A stretch of 25,214 nt of DNA from an uncultured Phascolarctobacterium sp. (GCF_934190775.1 NZ_CAKPTG010000024.1:1-25214), one strand, 5' to 3'; counted from the first letter of the stretch, positions 1-8,347 are shown. The notes: generated from the sequence alone by a model not told the origin. Translations and numbers: made by a program.

Positions 1-33
1 TGGAAGCGGCCTGGGAGGATAGATAGCTGCCGG
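1..33 (+). rRNA. rrf: 5S rRNA, 3' end only (partial)
   Basis: The first bases read CCTGGGAGGATAGATAGCTG then CCGG, which lines up with the conserved 3' part of bacterial 5S rRNA (in Bacillus, CCTGTGAGAGTAG followed by the GCCGCC closing strand). A very strong terminator follows directly, as expected at the end of an rRNA operon. Only about 33 bases are inside the window, so the exact 3' end is a guess. The call rests on remembered family patterns rather than a covariance-model hit. Confidence 0.6.
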
Positions 34-34
34 T

Positions 35-78
35 TAGAAAAAAAGAACCATACCAAAAGGTATGGTTCTTTTTTTCTA
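35..78 (+). terminator. Strong intrinsic terminator after the 5S rRNA
   Basis: A perfect 20-bp stem (35-54 with 59-78) closes on an AAAA loop and contains A7 and T7 tracts, so it could end transcription from either side. An outer 9-base repeat pair, GATAGCTGC at 22-30 and GCAGCTATC at 82-90, means the 5S tail could also pair with sequence beyond the terminator. Confidence 0.85.
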
Positions 79-120
79 TCTGCAGCTATCTTATGAGCAG
101 CAGCGGGCCTGGCTGCCCAG

Positions 121-279
121 CCACCGCATTTGAAGAAGCAAAGCGACGCGCAAATGCGTTTGTGGCGAGGCGTATCGAAATGCAGGTTTACCTGCATTTT
201 GACTGAGAAGCGACACCCGATTTGTCACGAGCTTTGCGACGTGAGAAATCGAAAAGAGTGAAACGACGCGCAAGCATGT
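121..279. repeat. Hairpin cluster with repeated GCGACGCGC-like modules, probably non-coding
   Basis: Three hairpins follow one another. The first pairs CGCATTTG (125-132) with CAAATGCG (151-158), extended by CCAC/GTGG. The second is AAATGCAGGT (178-187) against its exact complement at 190-199. The third pairs CGATTT..CACG (218-229) with CGTG..AAATCG (240-251). Related modules AAAGCGACGCGC (about 141-151), TTTGCGACGTG (about 233-243) and AAACGACGCGC (about 261-272) lie in the loops or flanks. A 60-codon minus-strand reading frame crosses all of it but has no ribosome binding site. I read this as a structured intergenic repeat beside the rRNA operon; the repeat family is not recognised. Confidence 0.4.
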
Positions 280-748
280 GTTAGCTATACTCCCGTACTT
301 TCTCTGTTCGCAAGAGGTATATCGTTCCAGTCAACAGCAATTTTCCCGTGCCTGTAGGGCACAACGCAAATTTCGCATGGAACCAGGACGAAGTGCCGCA
401 AAACTCGCGCTATGCTGAGAGAGTTTTCTACAGTAGCTTGCTTAGCGCTCAGACAGTTGCGACACTTCGATGGTACCAGATGCTCATTTGCTAAAATTGC
501 TATTCCTTGCACGATATATCCCTCGCTCAATTTACTATAGTTCTATGTACGCATCATTTAAATAGCATTACCATGCGGAATAGCTATGTCCAGAATAATA
601 TATTCGCTTGCTTTTTAAACTACAAAATTTGTCAACTGTAAATAGACATTAAAGCAATATAAATCAGTGCTAAAGTGCTGTGTTTTGCAATTATCAACGC
701 AATAATGTTCATTTTTTAACAAATTGTCTGCAAGTTTTAATAATATGC
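280..748. other. Intergenic stretch, no convincing gene
   Basis: This region separates the rRNA operon end from the antiporter gene. The part from about 540 on is strongly AT-rich. The only long frame is 81 codons on the minus strand (285-530), starting at TTG with no ribosome binding site. It has two Cys-x-x-Cys pairs, so a decayed or tiny zinc-binding protein cannot be excluded. I see no RNA gene. Confidence 0.5.
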
Positions 749-778
749 TTGCTTTTAGTTACGTAATCATGATATAAT
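749..778 (+). promoter_or_regulatory. Sigma-A type promoter for the NhaC-like gene
   Basis: TTGCTT at 749-754 and TATAAT at 773-778 are separated by 18 bp. Transcription would start near 785, about 37 bases before the ATG at 822. Confidence 0.6.
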
Positions 779-821
779 TTTTTCGGACTTTTTAGAAAAA
801 AATTATGGAGTGATTAATTAG

Positions 822-2480
822 ATGAGAAAAATCAATTATTTGTTTTTGGTGGTAACGCTTGTTATCATGGCTGGTCTATTTTATATAAGCGGACAGCATC
901 CTAACACTGTTGATCCTGCGACCTATAAGCCTGCCGTATATTCGACTATCGGTGCTTTGCTGCCACCGGTTATCGCAATTGCTTTAGCCTTGATTACGAA
1001 GGAAGTATACTCTTCCTTGTTCGTAGGTATCGCCATCGGTGCACTGTTATATTCTAATGGTAATCTTGAGCTTGGGTTGAACACCATGCTTTATAATGAA
1101 GACGGCGGCATGATTACTAAGCTGTCTGATAGCGGTAATGTTGGTATTATCGTGTTCCTGGTTATTTTAGGTATTATGGTTGCCCTGATGAATAAGGTTG
1201 GCGGCAGTGCTGCCTTCGGTCAATGGGCTTCTAAAAATATCAAGACACGCGTTGGTGCGCAGCTTGCGACCATTGCGTTGGGTGTGCTTATTTTTGTCGA
1301 TGACTATTTCAACTGTCTGACTGTTGGCTCAGTTATGCGTCCTGTTACCGACAGACATCAGGTTAGCCGTGCAAAGCTGGCATATCTTATTGACGCAACT
1401 GCTGCGCCGATTTGTATTATTGCGCCGGTTTCCAGCTGGGCTGCAGCTGTAACCTCATCTGTACCTAAAGGCTCTGATATTAATGGCTTCAACATGTTCC
1501 TGCAGACTATTCCGTATAACTTCTACGCAATCACCACCTTATCTATGATGATTCTTTTGACCATCATGAAATTTGATTTCGGTAGCATGAAGGTCCATGA
1601 GGACAATGCAAAGAAGGGTGACCTGTTCACTACTGCCGCTCGTCCGTACGGCGATGATGACGATACAAATGATAAGCCTAACGGTGCTGTTATTGACTTG
1701 GTACTGCCTGTAATCGTACTTATTATCTGTTGTATTATTGGTATGATTTATAGCGGTGGCTTCTTCACTGGTGAAACCTTTGTTGATGCCTTTGCCGGTG
1801 CTGATGCTCCTAAAGGCCTGGTACTCGGCAGCATAGCAACCTTCTTCTTTACCTTCTGCTTCTACATGGTACGCAATGTAATGACCTTTAAGGAATTTAC
1901 TGAGTGCATTCCTGCCGGCTTCAGAGCAATGGTTGCACCGATTATGATTTTGACCATGGCTTGGACTCTGTCCGGTATGACCGGTCTTTTAGGTGCTAAG
2001 TTCTATGTGCATGATCTTGTAGCAAGCTCTGCAGGTATTCTGAAAATGTTCCTGCCGACAATTATCTTTGTTGTTGCTATGTTCCTTGCCTTCTCTACAG
2101 GTACAAGCTGGGGCACATTCTCTATTCTGATTCCTGTTGTATGCAACGTTTTCGGCTCCGGTGATACCTATGAAATGCTGATTATCTCCATTGCTGCCTG
2201 CCTGAGCGGCGCGGTATGCGGTGATCACTGTTCACCTATCAGCGATACAACGATTATGGCATCTGCAGGTGCGCATTCCGATCACGTTAACCACGTTTCC
2301 ACACAGCTGCCGTATGCTTTGACTGCAGCTTCTGTGTCCGTTGCCGGTTATCTGATTGCTGGCGGTATTGCGTACTTTACGGAAAGCTCCTTAGCGCTGA
2401 TTGCTTTGCCTATTACGCTGTGCTTATTATTCGTAACATTGCTTGTTATGCGTACTTATATGCGTAAACAGGCTGCTTAA
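822..2480 (+). CDS. NhaC-family Na+/H+ antiporter
   Basis: A 552-residue inner-membrane transporter of the NhaC / Na_H_antiporter (PF03553) type, expected to exchange cytoplasmic Na+ for H+. The hydrophobic segments are regularly spaced. Family-typical stretches are visible: VDDYFNCLTVGSVMRPVTD from residue 159, the following SRAKLAYLIDATAAPICIIA, SGTSWGTFSILIPV, and GDHCSPISDTT from residue 467, with acidic residues D160, D161, D468 and D475 in membrane context. A GGAG at 807-810 precedes the ATG by 11 bases, slightly long. The gene is monocistronic, with its own promoter and a terminator at 2499-2530. Some family members exchange organic acids (for example malate/lactate MleN), so the substrate pair is less certain than the family. 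Confidence 0.88.
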   Translation: MRKINYLFLVVTLVIMAGLFYISGQHPNTVDPATYKPAVYSTIGALLPPVIAIALALITKEVYSSLFVGIAIGALLYSNGNLELGLNTMLYNEDGGMITKLSDSGNVGIIVFLVILGIMVALMNKVGGSAAFGQWASKNIKTRVGAQLATIALGVLIFVDDYFNCLTVGSVMRPVTDRHQVSRAKLAYLIDATAAPICIIAPVSSWAAAVTSSVPKGSDINGFNMFLQTIPYNFYAITTLSMMILLTIMKFDFGSMKVHEDNAKKGDLFTTAARPYGDDDDTNDKPNGAVIDLVLPVIVLIICCIIGMIYSGGFFTGETFVDAFAGADAPKGLVLGSIATFFFTFCFYMVRNVMTFKEFTECIPAGFRAMVAPIMILTMAWTLSGMTGLLGAKFYVHDLVASSAGILKMFLPTIIFVVAMFLAFSTGTSWGTFSILIPVVCNVFGSGDTYEMLIISIAACLSGAVCGDHCSPISDTTIMASAGAHSDHVNHVSTQLPYALTAASVSVAGYLIAGGIAYFTESSLALIALPITLCLLFVTLLVMRTYMRKQAA

Positions 2481-2498
2481 ACGAAATATTTTATGAAC

Positions 2499-2530
2499 GA
2501 AAAGCCGGTACAGAAATGTATCGGCTTTTT
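2499..2530 (+). terminator. Intrinsic terminator after the antiporter
   Basis: AAAGCCGGTAC pairs with GTATCGGCTTT around the loop AGAAAT, followed by T5. It shares its loop and most of its stem with the terminator at 4107-4135. Confidence 0.85.
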
Positions 2531-2603
2531 GTATGTTAAGCATTGCTTATCATAAGCGTTATATTATGCCTTATAACTATAACCGGGCATAGTAAATATC
2601 AAT

Positions 2604-2632
2604 TTGCTATTGCCTAAATTTAGTATTATAAT
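2604..2632 (+). promoter_or_regulatory. Promoter for the MATE gene
   Basis: TTGCTA at 2604-2609 and TATAAT at 2627-2632 with 17-bp spacing. Transcription would start near 2639, giving a short leader before the ATG at 2672. Confidence 0.65.
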
Positions 2633-2671
2633 ATCTATCACTAGCTAAAAGAAAGTGAAGGTACTAATGAT

Positions 2672-4018
2672 ATGCAGAAAAGCATGGATATGCTTAATGG
2701 CTCTTTGTGGGATAAAATATTAAAATTTTCTATGCCGGTAGCTGCAACAGCTATCCTGGAGCAGTTTTTTACCGCTACAGACGTAGTAATTGCCGGCAAT
2801 TTTGCTAATGGTGACAGGACTGCGGCGATGGCTGCCGTAGGAACCGATTTGCCTATTATCGGTATGATTATTTTTCTGTTCTTAGGCTTGGCCTTAGGTT
2901 CTAATGTTGTTATTGCACAGTCTATCGGCAGGCGTGATACAGAAGGTGTAAAAAAGGCAGTGCATACTGCTGTACTGCTTTCGCTGATTATCGGTATTGC
3001 GGTAGCTGTTATTGCACAGTTTGCTGTTGTGCCGATTTTAGATTTGTTGGAAATTCCGGCAGAAGTTTTACCGTCAGCTGTGATGTACCTTAGAATATAT
3101 TTTTTAGGTATGCCGATTATTTTGCTGTACAATTTTGAGGCGGCTATTTTCCGCAGTATCGGTGAAACGCAAAAACCGTTGATGGCGCTTATTGCAGCCA
3201 GCCTGGTTAATATTGTGCTGGATTTATTCTTTGTCTGCGTATGCAAGCTGGATGTTACCGGTGTAGCGATTGCTACAGTGTTGGCTAACGCGGTTTCTGC
3301 TTTGATTTTGCTCCGCTTATTGCTGAAAACAGATTCTATAATTAAATTGGAATGGAATAAGCTGCACCTTGATATGCCTACGCTGAAAGAAATTGTAAGC
3401 ATCGGCTTGCCTGCAGGCATCCAAGGCGCAGTTTTCAGCTTGGCAAATGTAGTTATTCAGGGTGCTATCAACAGCCTGGGAACAGAGGTCATTGCTGCCT
3501 CCAGTGCTTCGCTGATTCTGGAGATGGTAGCGTTCAGTATCTTCAGCTCCTTTACACAGGCGTGCACAACCTTTGTCGGGCAGAATTATGGCGCCAGACA
3601 GCTGGCTCGTTGTCGCAAGATTTTACGCTTGTGCCTGCTGGAGGATGTTATCTGCACTGGTATTTGTATGCTTATAGTATTCCTCTTTGGTGACAGGCTT
3701 ATTGCGCTTATTAATGATGACAGCGAGGTTATCAGGCTTGGCTATATCAGGGCTTCTATTGTCTTCTGCGCCTATATTTTCAGCCTTACGTATGATGTCA
3801 TGTCGGGTTATCTGCGCGGCTTCGGCATATCGTTCTTACCATCGCTGCTTACGATTTTAGGTGTATGTGGTGTACGCTTCTTATGGGTTGCCTTTGTTTT
3901 CCCGGTGTATCATGATTTCCGCACCTTAATGTATGTTTATCCTGTAAGCATGGGGGTAACTGCTGTGCTGATTTTTGCTGCCTTGATGTGGTGCAGACCG
4001 TCCAGGAGATTTGCCTAA
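2672..4018 (+). CDS. MATE-family efflux transporter
   Basis: A 448-residue polytopic inner-membrane protein with the two-lobe arrangement of MATE (MatE, PF01554) exporters, which expel drugs or metabolites using Na+ or H+. Each lobe begins with a family-like segment: MPVAATAILEQFFTATDVVI near residue 20 and GLPAGIQGAVFSLANVVIQG near residue 248. Later markers are GQNYGARQ and SGYLRGFGIS. Length is normal for the family. The start has AAGGT nine bases upstream; an in-frame ATG at codon 5 is an alternative. It is monocistronic between its own promoter and terminator. Substrate and coupling ion cannot be read from the sequence. Confidence 0.88.
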   Translation: MQKSMDMLNGSLWDKILKFSMPVAATAILEQFFTATDVVIAGNFANGDRTAAMAAVGTDLPIIGMIIFLFLGLALGSNVVIAQSIGRRDTEGVKKAVHTAVLLSLIIGIAVAVIAQFAVVPILDLLEIPAEVLPSAVMYLRIYFLGMPIILLYNFEAAIFRSIGETQKPLMALIAASLVNIVLDLFFVCVCKLDVTGVAIATVLANAVSALILLRLLLKTDSIIKLEWNKLHLDMPTLKEIVSIGLPAGIQGAVFSLANVVIQGAINSLGTEVIAASSASLILEMVAFSIFSSFTQACTTFVGQNYGARQLARCRKILRLCLLEDVICTGICMLIVFLFGDRLIALINDDSEVIRLGYIRASIVFCAYIFSLTYDVMSGYLRGFGISFLPSLLTILGVCGVRFLWVAFVFPVYHDFRTLMYVYPVSMGVTAVLIFAALMWCRPSRRFA

Positions 4019-4106
4019 ATATTTTCTGAAGAGGTTTTTTACTGCAGAAAAAGAGTTCTAAGTGAAATTTTTGCAGATAAAAAAGCAATAATGTCAGTTA
4101 TCTTTA

Positions 4107-4135
4107 ACCGGTGCAGAAATGTACCGGCTTTTTTG
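4107..4135 (+). terminator. Intrinsic terminator after the MATE gene
   Basis: CCGGTGC (4108-4114) pairs with GTACCGG (4121-4127) around AGAAAT, followed by CTTTTTT. It is close in sequence to the terminator at 2499-2530. Confidence 0.85.
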
Positions 4136-4166
4136 TGTGCTAAAGCTAACTTTATTGCTTATCCGG

Positions 4167-4195
4167 TTGGAATTTTAGCGTATTTTTGCTATAAT
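4167..4195 (+). promoter_or_regulatory. Promoter for dapF
   Basis: TTGGAA at 4167-4172 and TATAAT at 4190-4195 with 17-bp spacing, about 30 bases before the ATG. It is the best match found upstream of dapF. Confidence 0.65.
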
Positions 4196-4225
4196 GAGTA
4201 AAGAGGATTCAAAGGAGGAAGGACC

Positions 4226-5119
4226 ATGAAAATAGAATTTACCAAAATGCATGGTGCTGGCAATGATTATGTCTATGTAGACTGCACCAAAGAGATGCTG
4301 CCGAACCCTGGCGCTATTTCTGAATATGTAAGCCATAGACGCTTTGGTATTGGCAGTGACGGTCTTATCTGCGTGTGCAAATCTGACGTTGCTGATTTCA
4401 AAATGCGTATGTTCAACGCTGACCGCAGTGAAGGCAAGATGTGCGGTAATGGCGTACGCTGCGTAGCTAAATTTGTGCATGATAAAGGCCTGACTGATAA
4501 AACTACCATTACGCTGGAAACTCTTTCCGGTGTTAAGGAAATTGAGATGGTTGTCGAAAACGGCGAGGTTGTAGGTGCTAAGGTAGATATGGGCAAACCT
4601 GTTTTCCGTGCTACCGAGATTCCGATGAATTGCGACCATTATATTTTTGTTGACCAGGCAATTGTTTTGAATGATAATCATGATGATGTAACCAAAGAAA
4701 AGGTTTTCTATAACGGTACAGCAATTTCTATGGGCAATCCGCACTTTGTTACCTTTGTGGATGATGTGGACAGCCTGAACTTGGAAGAGCTGGGACCGCA
4801 ATTTGAACATCATAAGCTGTTCCCTGAAGGCGTAAATACGGAGTTTGTGCAGGTTCTGGATAAGAACACTGTTAAGTTCCGCGTTTGGGAGCGTGGCAGC
4901 GGCGAAACCTGGGCTTGTGGCACCGGTGCGAGCGCTGTTACTGTAGCCTGCATCATGCTGAACAAAGCAGGCAAGAAGGGCGAACCGCTCAATGTACATT
5001 GCAAGGGCGGCCTGCTCAAGGTTACGCATGAGCTGAATGACCATGTAACCTTGGAGGGCAACGCAGTCGCAGTATTTGACGGCGTGATAGATATTCCTGA
5101 GAGTGTTATCAACGAGTAA
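4226..5119 (+). CDS. dapF: Diaminopimelate epimerase DapF
   Basis: Converts LL-2,6-diaminopimelate to the meso form, the precursor of lysine and of the peptidoglycan cross-link; cytoplasmic and cofactor-free. The N-terminus FTKMHGAGNDYVYVD is typical. The two catalytic cysteines are visible as C73 in MCGNGVRC and C231 in ETWACGTGAS, with GNPHFV and PEGVNTEF between them. At 297 residues it is slightly longer than the usual ~275. A strong AAGGAGG (4212-4218) sits seven bases before the ATG. The next gene encodes the enzyme that makes its substrate, so the pair is functionally linked, although a hairpin at 5136-5177 lies between them. Confidence 0.96.
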   Translation: MKIEFTKMHGAGNDYVYVDCTKEMLPNPGAISEYVSHRRFGIGSDGLICVCKSDVADFKMRMFNADRSEGKMCGNGVRCVAKFVHDKGLTDKTTITLETLSGVKEIEMVVENGEVVGAKVDMGKPVFRATEIPMNCDHYIFVDQAIVLNDNHDDVTKEKVFYNGTAISMGNPHFVTFVDDVDSLNLEELGPQFEHHKLFPEGVNTEFVQVLDKNTVKFRVWERGSGETWACGTGASAVTVACIMLNKAGKKGEPLNVHCKGGLLKVTHELNDHVTLEGNAVAVFDGVIDIPESVINE

Positions 5120-5135
5120 ACAAACTGCTTAAACT

Positions 5136-5177
5136 ACTGGCTGCAGGTATCTCGAATGCTTGCAGCTAGTGATTTTT
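5136..5177 (+). terminator. Hairpin between dapF and dapL, possible partial terminator
   Basis: A 12-bp stem with G-T pairs (5136-5147 with 5159-5170) is followed by GATTTTTC. The T-tract is short and interrupted by G and A, so it may only attenuate transcription. A possible -10-like TATAAA at 5189-5194 has no good -35 partner. Confidence 0.5.
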
Positions 5178-5226
5178 CAAGCGTTTGCTATAAATTTAAA
5201 ATGATTTTAATAATGGGGGTTTTTCA

Positions 5227-6429
5227 ATGGCATTTGTAAACGAAAACTATTGTAACTTAAAAGAAAGCTATCTTTTTGCTGATATCGCACATAAGGTTAA
5301 CGCTTATGCTGAGGCACATCCAGATAAAAAGATTATTCGCCTGGGCATTGGTGATGTTACCCTGCCGCTGGCAAAATGTGTTGTTGAGGCAATGGAAAAG
5401 GCTGTTGCTGAAATGGGCGTACAAGCTACCTTCCGTGGCTATGGTCCGGAGCAGGGTTATGATTTCCTGCACGAAGCATTAGTTAAATACTATGCATCCT
5501 TCGGCGTTACTCTGGCAAGCGATGAAATTTTCATCAGCGACGGTGCTAAGAGCGACTGTGGTAATATTACCGATATTTTCAGCAATGCCAATACAATTCT
5601 GATTCCTGATCCTGTATATCCTGTATATCTGGATACCAACGTAATGTGCGGCCGCAACATTATTTATATGGAAGGCAAGCCGGAAAATGATTTTCTGCCG
5701 ATGCCGGACGAAAATGTGAAGGCTGACGTAATTTATCTGTGCTCTCCGAATAACCCGACCGGTGCTGTTTATACTAAAGAACAGCTGGAAAAATGGGTTG
5801 CTTATGCACTGAAAAATGATGCAGTAATCCTTTATGATGCTGCTTATGAAGCATTCGTAACTGATCCGGCAATTCCGCGCAGCATTTTTGTTATCGAAGA
5901 CGCTAAAAAATGTGCTATTGAGCTGTGCTCTCTGTCCAAAACTGCCGGCTTTACCGGTACCCGCTGTGGTTATACTGTTGTACCGCACGCATTGGTACGC
6001 AAAACCGAAGGCGGCAAGGAAATGGAACTGAACAAAATGTGGCTGCGTCGTCAGACCACAAAGTTCAATGGTGTTCCTTATATTATCCAACGCGGTGCTG
6101 AGGCTGTATTCAGCGAAGAGGGCATCAAACAATGTCGTGAAAACATTGCTTACTATCAGGAAAACGCACGTATCATGATGGCTGGCTTTGATAAGGTTGG
6201 CATTAAATATTATGGCGGCGTACATTCTCCGTACATCTGGCTGCAATGCCCGAACGGTATGACCTCCTGGGAGTTCTTCGACTTCCTGCTGGAAAAACTG
6301 CAGGTTGTAGGTACTCCGGGCGCCGGCTTTGGTACTATGGGTGAAGGCTACTTCCGTCTGACCGCCTTTGGTAGCCGTGAAAACACTATTGAAGCTATGG
6401 ACCGCATTGTCAACGGACTGAAAAAATAA
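5227..6429 (+). CDS. dapL: LL-diaminopimelate aminotransferase DapL
   Basis: A PLP-dependent enzyme that aminates tetrahydrodipicolinate to LL-diaminopimelate with glutamate as donor, bypassing the acylated DapD/C/E route; cytoplasmic. The 400 residues match the class I/II aminotransferase fold of DapL. Markers are LGIGDVTLPL near residue 40, FRGYGPEQGYDFLHEAL, the SPNNPTG motif at 173-179, and SLSKTAGFTGTR with the expected PLP lysine at K238. A GGGGG ribosome site at 5215-5219 lies seven bases before the ATG. With dapF just upstream it completes the path to meso-DAP. No separate DapD, DapC or DapE gene is seen here. Confidence 0.94.
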   Translation: MAFVNENYCNLKESYLFADIAHKVNAYAEAHPDKKIIRLGIGDVTLPLAKCVVEAMEKAVAEMGVQATFRGYGPEQGYDFLHEALVKYYASFGVTLASDEIFISDGAKSDCGNITDIFSNANTILIPDPVYPVYLDTNVMCGRNIIYMEGKPENDFLPMPDENVKADVIYLCSPNNPTGAVYTKEQLEKWVAYALKNDAVILYDAAYEAFVTDPAIPRSIFVIEDAKKCAIELCSLSKTAGFTGTRCGYTVVPHALVRKTEGGKEMELNKMWLRRQTTKFNGVPYIIQRGAEAVFSEEGIKQCRENIAYYQENARIMMAGFDKVGIKYYGGVHSPYIWLQCPNGMTSWEFFDFLLEKLQVVGTPGAGFGTMGEGYFRLTAFGSRENTIEAMDRIVNGLKK

Positions 6430-6522
6430 GCTCAAACATTTCAAGCCGTACTGTGTCTTGAGGAGATGGTACTGCTTTTATGTAGCAGTGCTCATGTATA
6501 CATTATATCTGCGCTGGAACGC

Positions 6523-6551
6523 TTGCTTTTTTGACAGTAATATAGTAAAGT
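6523..6551 (+). promoter_or_regulatory. Tentative promoter for the amino acid ABC operon
   Basis: TTGCTT at 6523-6528 and TAAAGT at 6546-6551 have 17-bp spacing. A perfect TTGACA at 6531-6536 overlaps this but has no good -10 at standard distance. One of the two is probably used. Confidence 0.4.
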
Positions 6552-6597
6552 ATTACGTAACTTAGTAGATTATTTCACAATGAAAGGTGTGTTTTTG

Positions 6598-7446
6598 ATG
6601 AACTTGAAGAAATTTTTGAAAGCTGCTCTGTGCAGTGCTATGGTTGTAGCAATGGCTGTTACCGCTGGTTGCGGCGGTGGCGATAAAAAAGCTGACAGCG
6701 GCAAGAAGGTATTGAAGGTTGGTATGGAATGCGCATATGCTCCGTATAACTGGTCCCAACCGTCTGCTGACGGCGGCGCTGTTAAAATCGCTGGCTCTAA
6801 CGAATACGCTTATGGCTATGACGTTATGATTGCTAAAAAATTAGCTGATTCTATGGGCGCTGACCTGGAAATTCACAAAATTGAATGGGATGGCCTTGCT
6901 CCTGCAGTAGTAAGCGGTAAAATTGACGCTGCAATTGCCGGCATGTCCATTACCTCCAAACGTAAAGAATCTGTTGACTTCACTAAACCTTACTACTATG
7001 CAACTGTAGTAGCGCTGGTTAAAAAAGATTCTCCGCAAGCTCAGGCTAAGAGCGTTGCTGATCTCAAAGGCTCTATTGCTACCTCTCAGCTGAACACCAT
7101 CTGGTATGACCAGATTGACCAGGTTCCGGACGTTAAAAAGCTGCCTGCTATCGATAACGTTCCTGGCATGATTGTTGCTCTGAAATCTGGCAAATGCAAC
7201 CTGATCGTAACCGATATCCCGACTGCTAAGGCTGCTGCTTTTGCTAATCCTGAACTTACCATGGTAACCTTCCCTGAAGGTCAAGGCTTCAAAACTTCTA
7301 AAGAAGATGTTGAAATCGGCATTGCTATTAAAAAAGGCAACAAGGAACTGGCAGACGCTATGAACAAGGTTCTGAGCGGTATGACCGAGGCTGACTTCAA
7401 TAAGATTATGGATGAAGCTATTAAGAAACAGCCTTTGGCAAAATAA
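6598..7446 (+). CDS. Amino acid ABC transporter substrate-binding lipoprotein
   Basis: A 282-residue binding protein of the SBP_bac_3 (PF00497) family that captures a polar amino acid outside the inner membrane and hands it to the permease encoded downstream. A lipoprotein signal ends in VTAGC, with lipidated C25. The mature part opens with LKVGMECAYAPYNW and contains GYDVMIAKKLAD and the ISTSKRKES-like MSITSKRKESVDFTKPYYY. I start it at ATG 6598 because AAAGGTG (6583-6589) lies eight bases before it. The in-frame ATG at 6580 has no ribosome site and would put six extra residues before the signal peptide. The specific amino acid is unknown; basic amino acids or cystine are possible. Confidence 0.9.
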   Translation: MNLKKFLKAALCSAMVVAMAVTAGCGGGDKKADSGKKVLKVGMECAYAPYNWSQPSADGGAVKIAGSNEYAYGYDVMIAKKLADSMGADLEIHKIEWDGLAPAVVSGKIDAAIAGMSITSKRKESVDFTKPYYYATVVALVKKDSPQAQAKSVADLKGSIATSQLNTIWYDQIDQVPDVKKLPAIDNVPGMIVALKSGKCNLIVTDIPTAKAAAFANPELTMVTFPEGQGFKTSKEDVEIGIAIKKGNKELADAMNKVLSGMTEADFNKIMDEAIKKQPLAK

Positions 7447-7498
7447 GCTGTATAAGAATGGAATAGCTGCGTTGCAATAACGAGTTACGCCATTTGCA

Positions 7499-7525
7499 AG
7501 GGGCGGCAGTTGTCGCCCCTTTTTG
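7499..7525 (+). terminator. Terminator inside the ABC operon, after the binding-protein gene
   Basis: AGGGGCGGCA pairs with TGTCGCCCCT (one G-T pair), followed by T4 and G. It lies between the binding-protein and permease genes. Partial read-through would give more binding protein than membrane components, a common arrangement in such operons. Confidence 0.8.
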
Positions 7526-7549
7526 TATTAAATTAAGGTGGTGTATATA

Positions 7550-8344
7550 ATGCCGGAAACATTTTTTGGCTGGGTAGTCTACCTGCTGCAGCAATATGGC
7601 TCTGTCCTGCTGAAGGGCGCGGTCGTTACTCTGCTGTTGGCAATAGTAGGCACATTTGTTGGCTGTATTATCGGCCTTATTGTTGGTGTTATTCAAACAA
7701 TTCCTTTGGAAGATAATGACAGCAAGGTTAAGAGAACTTTGGTGCGCTGTTTGCAGCGCTTATTAGACGCTTACGTAGAGGTGTTCCGCGGTACACCTAT
7801 GATTGTACAGGCTATGGTTGTTTATTATGGTGCAATGAGCCTGTTTGATATCGATATGTCACCGCTGTTTGCAGGCTTTTTGGTTGTTTCTATCAATACC
7901 GGTGCTTACATGGCAGAAACTGTGCGTGGCGGTATTGAATCTGTTGATCCGGGACAAAAGGAAGCAGCAATCGCTATCGGTATGGACCATATCCAGACCA
8001 TGCGCTGCGTTATTCTGCCGCAGGCTCTGCGTAATGTAATGCCGCAGCTGGGCAACAACCTGATTATCAATATTAAAGATACCTCTGTACTGAACGTTAT
8101 TTCCGTAACGGAGCTGTACTTTGCTTCTAAATCTGCTGCAGGCGTTTATTACAAATACTTTGAAATTTTCTTCATTACCTGCGTAATTTACTTCATTATG
8201 ACCTTTACCGCTTCCCGCCTGCTGCGCTGGTTGGAAAGCAAGATGGATGGTCCGAAGGATTATCAGCTGGTTACCTATGACCCGATGATGGATCCCTGCG
8301 GTGATATTCCTCTGCCTACTAAGAAGCAGAAAGGACGGTACTAA
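7550..8344 (+). CDS. Amino acid ABC transporter permease (HisMQ/GlnP type)
   Basis: A 264-residue inner-membrane subunit of a polar amino acid importer. About five membrane helices are visible, starting with one at residues ~18-45. The cytoplasmic EAA loop that docks on the ATPase reads QKEAAIAIGMDHIQTMRCVI followed by LPQALRN, and FRGTPMIVQ is also typical. ATG 7550 is preferred because AAGGTGGTG ends about seven bases before it; upstream in-frame GTG codons at 7538 and 7541 fall inside that ribosome site. The ATPase gene follows after three bases. Confidence 0.9.
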   Translation: MPETFFGWVVYLLQQYGSVLLKGAVVTLLLAIVGTFVGCIIGLIVGVIQTIPLEDNDSKVKRTLVRCLQRLLDAYVEVFRGTPMIVQAMVVYYGAMSLFDIDMSPLFAGFLVVSINTGAYMAETVRGGIESVDPGQKEAAIAIGMDHIQTMRCVILPQALRNVMPQLGNNLIINIKDTSVLNVISVTELYFASKSAAGVYYKYFEIFFITCVIYFIMTFTASRLLRWLESKMDGPKDYQLVTYDPMMDPCGDIPLPTKKQKGRY

Positions 8345-8347
8345 GCT

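Noticed and set aside
91..273. 60-codon minus-strand frame
   Set aside because: It lies entirely across hairpins and repeated modules and has no ribosome site, so a non-coding repeat is more likely.
285..530. 81-codon minus-strand frame with two Cys-x-x-Cys pairs
   Set aside because: It begins with TTG, has no ribosome site, and resembles no family I know. Kept only as a remark in the intergenic entry.
2641..3420. 259-codon minus-strand frame
   Set aside because: It is antisense to the MATE gene, with a low-complexity composition typical of a shadow frame.
4175..5044. 289-codon minus-strand frame
   Set aside because: It is antisense to dapF, which has clear catalytic motifs and a strong ribosome site.
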